Source of the DNA: Alphaproteobacteria bacterium
Lineage (GTDB): Bacteria; Pseudomonadota; Alphaproteobacteria; CAAGCB01; CAG-977
Direction of reading: 5' to 3'
Length of the DNA stretch: 12,325 nucleotides
Assembly (NCBI GenBank): GCA_021639925.1
Contig: JAJXEL010000052.1
Span: 1 to 12,325, forward strand
In this document: positions 6,143 to 12,325 of the stretch, one piece after another
Layout: every line of letters begins with the position of its first letter
How positions within the stretch are numbered: the first letter of the stretch is position 1
Program-made: the position numbers and the translations under genes
Notes under the pieces: generated by a model
Told to the model about the DNA's origin: nothing
The model's database searches: none
Seen by the model: only the letters and a program-made list of their open reading frames with translations

Positions 6143-7612
6143 ATGAATTCTGAAGAACTTCCCGTCCGTCTGCCGCCGCAGAATATCGAAGCCGAACAGG
6201 CTTTGCTCGGCGCGATTCTGGCTAATAACCACGCTTTGGAAAAAGTATCCGAGTTTTTAAAACCTTTTCATTTCGCCAGCCCTGTTCATTCCGCGATTTA
6301 TCAGGCGATCCTGACGCTTCATTCGCGCGGTCATTCCGCCGATCCGGTAACATTAAAAGGGTATCTGGCCAACGACGGCACGCTTGACGCGGTCGGCGGC
6401 GTTAAGTATCTGATGGATTTGGCTGCTACCGCCGTAACGATCATTAATGCCGAAGACTATGCCAAACTGGTTTTTGACCGTTATTTGCGCCGCCAGCTGA
6501 TCAACCTGGGGACGGACATCGTCAATGACGCTTACGCCGTCAGCCTGGACAGCGACGCGTCTTTGCAAATGGCGCAGGCGGAAAAAAAATTATATGAACT
6601 GGGCACCGAAGGCCAGATCGAAGGCGGCCCGAAACCGTTCGTCGATACTCTGACCGAAGTCATTCAGGAAGTGTCCGAAGCTAAAAAAAATCCGGACGGC
6701 ATTTCCGGCGTTTCAACGGGGTTCCGCGATTTGGACAATAAAATGGGCGGTCTGCATAAATCCGATCTTTTGATTTTGGCCGGACGTCCCGGCATGGGAA
6801 AAACGGCGTTCGCGACGTGTCTGGCTTTTAATACGGCGCGCAGTTTTCTGGAAGATATCAAAGCCGGCAAAGAAAGAAAAGGAGTCGCGTTTTTTTCTTT
6901 GGAAATGTCGGCGTCCCAGCTGGCCGGACGTATTTTGGCCATGGAAACGCAGATCGCTTCGGACAAGTTGCGCAACGGGAAAATCACGACCGATGAATTC
7001 CGCCGCGTTGTCGGATTCGCCGCTGATTTGGAAAAAGTGCCGCTGTACGTTGACGATACGCCGGGATTAACCGTCGCGGCGATTCATAACCGCTGCCGGC
7101 GCTTAAAACGCGATTCGTCCAAAGGCCTAGGGCTGGTCGTTATCGACTATCTGCAGCTGATCGACATGTCGATTTCGGCTTATAAAGGCGATATGGTGCG
7201 CGGCCTGACGGAAACGACGCGATTGTTGAAAATCATGGCAAAAGATTTAAACGTGCCCGTGTTGGTTTTGTCCCAGTTAAACCGCGCGGTCGAACAACGC
7301 GAAGACAAACGCCCGCTGCTTTCCGATCTGCGCGATTCCGGATCCATCGAACAGGACGCGGATATCGTTATGTTCGTTTTTCGCGAACATTATTACATTA
7401 AAAACAGTATTCCCGTACAGCGCCAGAATGAAACCGAAGATAAGTTCAACGACCGTATGCGCAAATGGGAAAAATCCCTGGTTGATCTGGAAAAGAAAGC
7501 CGAATTGATTATCGCCAAACAGCGCCACGGGTCCCTGGGAACGATTGATTTGTCGTTCGAAGGTCAGTTTACACGCTTCGGCGACTGGATTAATCCGGAT
7601 TTTAACGCTTAA
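6143..7612 (+). CDS. dnaB: Replicative DNA helicase DnaB
   Basis: DnaB is the hexameric ring helicase that unwinds DNA at the replication fork and recruits primase. The 489-residue protein has the N-terminal primase-interacting domain (about 8-110, LPPQNIEAEQALLGAIL), a linker, and a RecA-like C-terminal domain. It shows Walker A GRPGMGKT (214-221), the FFSLEMS stretch (250-256), Walker B LVVIDYLQL (331-339), SQLNRAVEQR (377-386), SDLRDSGSIEQDAD (394-407) and KQRHG (459-463), all intact. No intein is present. An inserted charged segment (about 424-453) between the FVFRE motif and KQRHG resembles alphaproteobacterial DnaB. The ribosome-binding site is modest (AAAAGGG). Its end overlaps the convergent tRNA nucleotidyltransferase gene by 11 bp. 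Confidence 0.97.
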   Translation: MNSEELPVRLPPQNIEAEQALLGAILANNHALEKVSEFLKPFHFASPVHSAIYQAILTLHSRGHSADPVTLKGYLANDGTLDAVGGVKYLMDLAATAVTIINAEDYAKLVFDRYLRRQLINLGTDIVNDAYAVSLDSDASLQMAQAEKKLYELGTEGQIEGGPKPFVDTLTEVIQEVSEAKKNPDGISGVSTGFRDLDNKMGGLHKSDLLILAGRPGMGKTAFATCLAFNTARSFLEDIKAGKERKGVAFFSLEMSASQLAGRILAMETQIASDKLRNGKITTDEFRRVVGFAADLEKVPLYVDDTPGLTVAAIHNRCRRLKRDSSKGLGLVVIDYLQLIDMSISAYKGDMVRGLTETTRLLKIMAKDLNVPVLVLSQLNRAVEQREDKRPLLSDLRDSGSIEQDADIVMFVFREHYYIKNSIPVQRQNETEDKFNDRMRKWEKSLVDLEKKAELIIAKQRHGSLGTIDLSFEGQFTRFGDWINPDFNA

Positions 7613-8798
7613 AACATTCCCGCGCATATGCCAGCAGTTCGGCTCTGTCCGCTTTTCCGCCGGTTGACAGCCAATATTCGTAAACCTGTTCAACGAATTT
7701 TTTTATGTTTTTCTTTTCTGCCAGATCAACAATATCCGAACCGGAGAAACGGAAAGGAGGAAGGGTGATTTCGCGGCAGCGTTCTTTTGCTACTGCCCAG
7801 CCGGCCCCGGGTTGAACGGCTTCAAACAACGACAAAATTTCATCGGTGTCGTCGTCTTTAAAATAAGCCGCCAGCCGGAACAGATCATTGGCCGTATAGT
7901 CGGCAGGCGCTTTCGTCCGGTCAAATAAAACAATATGCCTCATTTTCTTTCTTTGCGCTTTGGACAATTGCCAGCGCTGTACCAACAGGTCGACACTTTC
8001 GACGGACGGAACGCTTAACGCCAGCAGACGAAGCAGCAAACCGGCATCAGGCGCAAGTTGCAAAAACCTGTCCAGAATTGGCAGTCCCGCGGCGGGAAAG
8101 TAGTTTTCCAACAATCCGGCCCGGTACATGGCTTGAAATCCGCGGACAGCGTTTTTTGTTTCCGTCAGTTTAAACAGCTCCCGCCGGGTACGGTCCAAAG
8201 ATATTCCGGATAAATGTTTTCCGGCGGCCCGGCAGGCGTCAAGCGTTGCCGGATCGGCCGGCGACGTTTCAAACAAAGCCAGAAAACGGAAATAGCGCAA
8301 GATCCTTAAATAATCTTCGCTGACGCGTTGCGCCGGATCGCCGATAAAGCGGACGCAGCCGTTTTTTAAATCTTGTATGCCGCCGCAGAAATCGTAAACG
8401 GTACCGTCGAAATCGGCATACAAGGCGTTAAATGTAAAATCGCGGCGCAAAGCGTCTTCCTGCCAGTCTTTGGTATAAACGACTTTCGGCCGCCGCCCGT
8501 CGTTGGAAATGTCGCGGCGCAAAGTCGTTATTTCCACGGCCGGAAACAGCTTGCTTTGAGTCAGCACGGTCACGGTGCCGTACAAAAAACCGGTCGGCAG
8601 GACCGTAAACCCGTGTTTTTTTAAAATTCCCATCACCGCGGGAGGCTTTAACTGCGTTGCCATATCAATATCGCCGGGCATTTTTCCGATCAGGCTGTCG
8701 CGCACGCAGCCGCCGACAAAGCGGATTTTTCCTTTCAGCAGACGAATGATTTTCCTGATCTGCCCGCAGGATTGCCAGACCGGGTTTTCAATCCGCAT
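7602..8798 (-). CDS. cca: CCA tRNA nucleotidyltransferase (class II)
   Basis: This enzyme adds or repairs the 3'-terminal CCA of tRNAs without a nucleic-acid template. The 398-residue protein has the class II head domain: FVGGCVRD (27-34), the metal-binding D43-I-D45, and R118-R-D120-F of the nucleotide-selecting region. These are followed by EDYLRILRYFRF (161-172) of the neck, then helical body and tail domains. No HD phosphohydrolase domain is seen. Poly(A) polymerases share the head domain, but the spacing and neighbours favour a CCA enzyme. The start overlaps the end of the upstream DUF6111-type gene by 11 bp, implying cotranscription. The stop overlaps dnaB tail-to-tail by 11 bp with no terminator between. 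Confidence 0.93.
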   Translation of the reverse strand: MRIENPVWQSCGQIRKIIRLLKGKIRFVGGCVRDSLIGKMPGDIDMATQLKPPAVMGILKKHGFTVLPTGFLYGTVTVLTQSKLFPAVEITTLRRDISNDGRRPKVVYTKDWQEDALRRDFTFNALYADFDGTVYDFCGGIQDLKNGCVRFIGDPAQRVSEDYLRILRYFRFLALFETSPADPATLDACRAAGKHLSGISLDRTRRELFKLTETKNAVRGFQAMYRAGLLENYFPAAGLPILDRFLQLAPDAGLLLRLLALSVPSVESVDLLVQRWQLSKAQRKKMRHIVLFDRTKAPADYTANDLFRLAAYFKDDDTDEILSLFEAVQPGAGWAVAKERCREITLPPFRFSGSDIVDLAEKKNIKKFVEQVYEYWLSTGGKADRAELLAYARECFKR

Positions 8799-9054
8799 CG
8801 GTTTTTCGATTCATTTGCGCCGGTATGATTTTTCCGTTTTCAAATCTGGGCGGCGTATAGGCGCTGTCGGCCGGCGCTTTGTCGGGTACGGAAAAAACGA
8901 ATAAAAAAATCAAAACCAAACCCAATCCGGCCGCCGTTAAAGTTTTTAACGGCCAGCTTTCGCGTTTGTCCGCCGCCGGAAAACGCCCGGTCAGCCAATA
9001 AAGCGCGAACGGCGTTAAAAAGGGCAGAAGAACCGAATAAATAATTCTGAACAT
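8788..9054 (-). CDS. DUF6111-family small membrane protein
   Basis: This 88-residue protein has two predicted transmembrane helices (about 4-22 and 38-56), separated by a short charged loop. A hydrophilic C-terminus contains YTPPRFENGKIIP (66-78). The MFRI start, two-helix layout, the Y.PPR...G.I.P motif and the position directly before the CCA-adding gene match what I know of DUF6111 proteins in Alphaproteobacteria, whose function is unknown. AAGGA lies very close to the ATG. The next upstream ATG is out of frame, which supports this start. It overlaps the cca gene by 11 bp. Confidence 0.7.
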   Translation of the reverse strand: MFRIIYSVLLPFLTPFALYWLTGRFPAADKRESWPLKTLTAAGLGLVLIFLFVFSVPDKAPADSAYTPPRFENGKIIPAQMNRKTDAD

Positions 9055-9120
9055 ATTCCTTTATCCATGCCTTTGAATCTTTTAAACTATGTTTGTACCA
9101 CGATCGGACAGAAAAGAAAA

Positions 9121-9624
9121 ATGATTACGCTGCATTCCTGTAAAAACAACAAACGCGACGCCCGTATCGCCTTTTCCTGGCGCAACGATCCGAAAACGGT
9201 GGCCGCGTCTTATATTGCAAGGCCTAAAAGCTGGGATTCCTTTTGGCTGGAATACAGCGAAGGATATTTTCAAGACAGCCGTTTTGCTCCTGTTTTCATT
9301 ATTGAAAGCGGCGAACCGGCCGGTTTTATCCGTTTTGAAAAAGCGGCTTTGCCCGATTATCCGGATCAGACTATCATCGAAGTCATGATCAATGTCGCAC
9401 CTTACCGGCGCGGGGAAGGCGTCGGAACGGAAGCTTTGCTTGCCGTCTGCCGGCACATGAAGGAAAAAGGCGTCTTTGCCCTGTTGGCCGATATCCGCAA
9501 AACAAATAAAGCTTCGCGGGCCGCTTTTGAAAAAGCGGGTTTTGTCCTTCGCGGGGAAAGAACCGAATATATTGCGAAAACAAAAGAAAATTGCTGTATA
9601 CTGTGTTATCTTTGTAAATTATAG
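9121..9624 (+). CDS. GNAT-family N-acetyltransferase (amino-sugar type)
   Basis: The protein is predicted to transfer acetyl from acetyl-CoA to an amine. The 167-residue GNAT domain has WRNDP (20-24) near the start, the acetyl-CoA loop R-R-G-E-G-V-G (96-102), and NKASRAAFEKAGF (129-141) near the end. The early WRNDP.T..S motif is typical of GNATs acting on nucleotide-linked amino sugars (PseH/FlmH-like), but the substrate is inferred. I chose the ATG at 9121 because the domain begins there. An in-frame ATG at 9067 would add 18 non-conserved-looking residues and leave only 12 bp to the divergent DUF6111 gene. Neither start has a strong ribosome-binding site; a purine-rich AGAAAAGAAAA precedes 9121. 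The end is Cys-rich (CCILCYLCKL). Confidence 0.85.
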   Translation: MITLHSCKNNKRDARIAFSWRNDPKTVAASYIARPKSWDSFWLEYSEGYFQDSRFAPVFIIESGEPAGFIRFEKAALPDYPDQTIIEVMINVAPYRRGEGVGTEALLAVCRHMKEKGVFALLADIRKTNKASRAAFEKAGFVLRGERTEYIAKTKENCCILCYLCKL

Positions 9625-9670
9625 AGTTTTTAATATTTTTCGAAGATAATCTGAAAAAACGGAGATTCTG

Positions 9671-10828
9671 ATGACATTATCGCATTACTTTATTTTTCTG
9701 GGCTGTCTGCTGGCATTTAACGTCGCCGTTTTATACACTTATTTCCTGCGTTGTGAAATGAAAGAATTTGAACAAATTCACAACAGGAGTTTCACTCCCG
9801 CCCTGCCGAAAGCTTATCCCATATTGATTTTCAGCTTTTTGGCCGGCGCGGCGGCTTTGTTTTATTTTACGCCGGACAAAACCTGGTTTTTTGAATCAAA
9901 ATTTTTATATTTTTCCGGACTCGCCGTTGTTTTTGCCGTTTTGGGATTTGTTCCCGCGGATAAAAAAACAGGCAAAATAATCAAAGCGCTGCCGGAACTG
10001 GCCGGTATTGCCGGATTTGTTTTTATCGTGCCGGACAACAGCGATCTGTTTTCAAAAATAGACCTGCCTGAACCGGCCGTCCGGGCGGGCGCGGCGCTTA
10101 TTTGGTTCGGGCTGTTTAAATTTTTACTGGTGCTGAATCAGTTCGAAGGATTGATTGCCGCTCAGGCTTTCCATATCGGATTTTCATCTTTATTGCTGTT
10201 GGTATTAACTTCTTTTTCCTTTGTTTCTTTGTTGCAGATCAACGGCATGCTGTGCGTGCTGATTTTTATGCTGGCGCCGTTTTATTATATCTTGCAGTAT
10301 GACCTGCCGTTAAAAGGAGCCAGCGCCAATATCCTGAGTTTTCTTGTCACCGGTTTGTCGTTTTTAATGATTATGACGGGAAACTGGGGCGTCGGCGTTT
10401 TAATAATGGCATATATTCTGTTCGAATTGGCCATCTTGTGTTACCGGTTTTTCAAAAATCTTGTTTTCCGGCAGAAAGCTCCCGTTTTCTTTTTTGAAGC
10501 GTTGCTGGAAAAAGGGGTGACCAATGAAAAAGTTATCAGCCTGATTATAAGGTACAACCTTATAATTTCCTGCCTGGTCTTTTTTGCCGTTTATATTTCC
10601 ATACAGCTGCAACCCGTTATTTTAGCCGCCCTTTTATACGTAAAACTGTATTTCAATATTATGGATCCCCGTTCGGCCAGGGCATCTTTGACGGATTTGT
10701 ATAAACAGGCGAAAAAAGACGCCAGAAAAGGATTGACGGACACCAGCCGAACGATAACCGAACTGAAAGAAAAATATCAGGCGAAAACAAATAATAAAGA
10801 AGAGAACAAACCAGATGAACAGCCCTGA
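9671..10828 (+). CDS. Polytopic membrane protein, probable degenerate WecA/MraY-family (GT4) homolog
   Basis: This 385-residue protein has about 10-11 hydrophobic helices and a hydrophilic Lys/Glu-rich C-terminal tail (about 330-385). By eye it follows the polyprenyl-phosphate sugar-1-phosphate transferase scaffold in order and spacing. HNRS...TP..P (37-46) fits the first cytosolic loop (family NxRSxHxxPTPR). GFVPADKK (92-99) sits where the Asp-Asp pair is expected. LNQFEGL (155-161) sits at DGxDGL, and KGASAN (215-220) at MGDxGS. FFFEALLEKG (273-282) sits at HxHHRLxxxG with the same length. All key acidic and His residues appear to be lost, so catalysis by the usual mechanism is unlikely. 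GGAG at 9661-9664 supports the start. The end overlaps rsmB by 14 bp. The family call is my alignment by memory; a plain uncharacterised membrane protein is the alternative. Confidence 0.6.
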   Translation: MTLSHYFIFLGCLLAFNVAVLYTYFLRCEMKEFEQIHNRSFTPALPKAYPILIFSFLAGAAALFYFTPDKTWFFESKFLYFSGLAVVFAVLGFVPADKKTGKIIKALPELAGIAGFVFIVPDNSDLFSKIDLPEPAVRAGAALIWFGLFKFLLVLNQFEGLIAAQAFHIGFSSLLLLVLTSFSFVSLLQINGMLCVLIFMLAPFYYILQYDLPLKGASANILSFLVTGLSFLMIMTGNWGVGVLIMAYILFELAILCYRFFKNLVFRQKAPVFFFEALLEKGVTNEKVISLIIRYNLIISCLVFFAVYISIQLQPVILAALLYVKLYFNIMDPRSARASLTDLYKQAKKDARKGLTDTSRTITELKEKYQAKTNNKEENKPDEQP

Positions 10829-12137
10829 TTTATTGACACGCCGTCTGGCTGTTGAAATATTTGACGCCGTCCTGCGCCGTAATAAAGGATTGGAGGACGA
10901 ATATTCCTTTTGTATGGAACGACAGGAACAAAACCGGCCACTGGAAAACAGGGACAGGACATTCGTCAGGCTGCTGGTTACCGTTATGCTGCGCCGTTTG
11001 GGGCAAATCGACGATATTATAGGACATTTTTTAAAAAAACCCCTGCCGGATAAAGCCTGCCTTGTCCGGGATATTCTCAGAATCGGCACGGCCCAGCTGG
11101 TTTTTTTGGATACGCCGGCGCACGCCGCCGTTTCAACGGGCGTTTCTTTGGTCAAGCAAAACAGAGAATATGGCGGTTTTTCCGCTTTGGTCAATGCCGT
11201 CTTGCGCAAAATAGCCAAAGAAGGAAAACAAATCGCCGAAACTCAAAACGCGGCGCGATTGAATGTCCCGTCATGGCTGTATGACAAATGGGAAAAAGAA
11301 TACGGCCGGGAAAACGCCTGTAAAATCGCCGACGCGGGATTGCGGGAAGCCCCTTTGGATTTCAGCGTAAAATCGAATCATGCTTTCTGGGCGGAAAAAC
11401 TGCAGGCGACAGAAATGCCGACAGGATCGCTTCGGCGCGAAAAGCAGGCTTCCGTTCCTTCTTTGCCGGGATTTCAGGACGGAACCTGGTGGGTGCAGGA
11501 TTTATCCGCCGCCATACCTGCCTGTCTGTTTCATACTCTGGCCGGCAAAAAAGCTGTGGATATCTGCGCGGCGCCGGGCGGAAAAACAGCGCAAATGATT
11601 ATGGCCGGGGCAGAAGTAACGGCAGTTGACGTTTCTGCCGGCCGCATTAAGCGGTTAAATGAAAATCTGAGCCGCTTACGCCTAAACGCGAAGATTGTTT
11701 GCGCCGACGCGCGCAAATGGTGGGAAAGCGAAAAACAGCGTCAGGAAAAGTTTGACGCCGTTTTGCTTGACGCGCCGTGTTCCGCGACGGGAACTCTGCG
11801 GCGCCACCCCGACGTTGCCTGGCACAGAACGCCGCGGGACATTGACCGTTTGAACCAGACGCAAAGCGAACTGTTAAAAACAGCTGTCGACATGATGACG
11901 GACCAAGGCGAGCTGATTTACTGCGTTTGTTCCGTTCTGCCCGAAGAAGGCCGCCTGATTATAGACGCCGCGGTGCAAAACGGGCTGGTTGAACGTGTAG
12001 CGCTGACGTCCGCCGACGTTCCCGCGCAAATGATTACCAAAGACGGCGATTTGTGTATTTTGCCGTTTTTTTATGAATCAAGCGGCGGCTGCGACGGTTT
12101 TTTTGCCGCCCGTTTAAAGAAAAAGGAATCAAAATGA
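10815..12137 (+). CDS. rsmB: 16S rRNA (cytosine(967)-C(5))-methyltransferase RsmB
   Basis: This SAM-dependent enzyme methylates C967 of 16S rRNA (E. coli numbering). The 440-residue protein starts with a NusB-like RNA-binding domain (about 5-140), then an RsmB/NOP2-type catalytic domain. That domain shows motif I DICAAPGGKT (249-258), VDVSAGRIKRL (271-281), motif IV LLDAPCSATG (317-326) with Cys322, HPDVAW (331-336), and motif VI YCVCS (369-373) whose Cys372 is the expected nucleophile. It ends with the family G-F-F-A-A-R-L. The ATG lies 14 bp inside the preceding membrane-protein gene and has no strong ribosome-binding site, so coupled translation is likely. Its stop overlaps the next small gene as ATGA. 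Confidence 0.95.
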   Translation: MNSPDLLTRRLAVEIFDAVLRRNKGLEDEYSFCMERQEQNRPLENRDRTFVRLLVTVMLRRLGQIDDIIGHFLKKPLPDKACLVRDILRIGTAQLVFLDTPAHAAVSTGVSLVKQNREYGGFSALVNAVLRKIAKEGKQIAETQNAARLNVPSWLYDKWEKEYGRENACKIADAGLREAPLDFSVKSNHAFWAEKLQATEMPTGSLRREKQASVPSLPGFQDGTWWVQDLSAAIPACLFHTLAGKKAVDICAAPGGKTAQMIMAGAEVTAVDVSAGRIKRLNENLSRLRLNAKIVCADARKWWESEKQRQEKFDAVLLDAPCSATGTLRRHPDVAWHRTPRDIDRLNQTQSELLKTAVDMMTDQGELIYCVCSVLPEEGRLIIDAAVQNGLVERVALTSADVPAQMITKDGDLCILPFFYESSGGCDGFFAARLKKKESK

Positions 12138-12310
12138 ATAAAATGACAGTTCTTTATCCGTTTATAGAAGAAGGCTATAACGAACAAACCGCCTCTTTTA
12201 TCGAAGAACTTTCCTGGATTCGGCGCAGCCGGCGCATTGATATGTTAATTACGGTTGACAAACCCGGCCGTATTTCCGCTTTGCTGAAAAAGGCCGGTCT
12301 TTCATATTAA
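12134..12310 (+). CDS. Small hypothetical protein, 58 aa, coupled to rsmB
   Basis: An uninterrupted frame of 58 codons begins at an ATG that overlaps the rsmB stop (ATGA), with AAAAGGA at 12121-12127 giving a good ribosome-binding site. The product begins MNKMTVLYPFIEEGY, has an acidic N-terminal half, a basic WIRRSRRIDML stretch (29-38) and a VDKPGRISALLKKAGL end. No membrane helix or known domain is visible. Codon choice (GCC, GAA, GGC, AAA) matches its neighbours. I do not recognise it. The overlap and ribosome-binding site argue that it is a real gene in the rsmB transcript. Confidence 0.65.
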   Translation: MNKMTVLYPFIEEGYNEQTASFIEELSWIRRSRRIDMLITVDKPGRISALLKKAGLSY

Positions 12311-12325
12311 GAAATTCCTTATTCC

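Noticed and set aside
9625..9670. Possible promoter (GATAAT at 9645-9650) before the membrane-protein gene
   Set aside because: No acceptable -35 is found at 16-18 nt upstream; the AT-rich 46-bp gap is compatible with cotranscription from the GNAT gene.
10634..11218. 194-codon minus-strand frame across the membrane-protein/rsmB junction
   Set aside because: It is antisense to two well-supported overlapping genes, with low-complexity Arg/Ser-rich composition and no recognisable domain.
1..12325. Search for tRNA, rRNA, CRISPR arrays, insertion sequences, toxin-antitoxin or phage defence genes
   Set aside because: No cloverleaf, repeat-spacer array, transposase motif or defence-type domain was seen; nearly all of the space is taken by identified housekeeping or single hypothetical genes.

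Overview
The window looks like a piece of an alphaproteobacterial chromosome of moderate GC content. I think it comes from an uncultured or host-associated lineage, but that is inference. The evidence for Alphaproteobacteria is the CCA-adding enzyme preceded by a DUF6111-type membrane protein, the rpsF-rpsR-rplI-dnaB order with a long Ala-rich L9 tail, and the style of the DnaB and RsmB proteins. The standard genetic code fits every gene. There are no tRNA, rRNA, CRISPR, IS or phage features.

Layout from left to right. (1) Bases 1-75 are a GC-rich, hairpin-prone edge. (2) Bases 76-1832, minus strand, hold a two-gene unit of unrecognised proteins: an acidic 242-aa protein followed by a basic 339-aa protein that carries a duplicated 21-residue C-terminal motif. 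(3) Bases 1833-2019 are very AT-rich and hold an inverted repeat, the likely promoter of that unit, and the argH terminator. (4) Bases 2020-4616, minus strand, are argG-argH, the last two steps of arginine synthesis, joined by an ATGA overlap. (5) Bases 4617-4867 are a divergent control region with a good promoter on each strand and a structured rpsF leader containing a terminator-like hairpin. (6) Bases 4868-7612, plus strand, are rpsF-rpsR-rplI-dnaB, with a hairpin before dnaB. (7) Bases 7602-9054, minus strand, are the DUF6111 gene and the CCA tRNA nucleotidyltransferase gene, which converges on dnaB with an 11-bp overlap. (8) Bases 9067-12310, plus strand, are a GNAT acetyltransferase, a polytopic membrane protein, rsmB and a 58-codon gene. 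The last three overlap one another and are probably one transcript.

Most of the window is housekeeping: arginine synthesis, ribosomal proteins, replicative helicase, tRNA 3'-end maturation and 16S rRNA methylation. The most interesting item is the membrane protein at 9671-10828. Its length, topology and motif spacing follow the WecA/WbpL/MraY polyprenyl-phosphate sugar-1-phosphate transferases, yet every catalytic motif appears to be replaced, so it may be a conserved pseudoenzyme. It lies just after a GNAT gene of the amino-sugar acetyltransferase type. Next in interest are the duplicated-motif protein and its acidic partner, and the rpsF leader.
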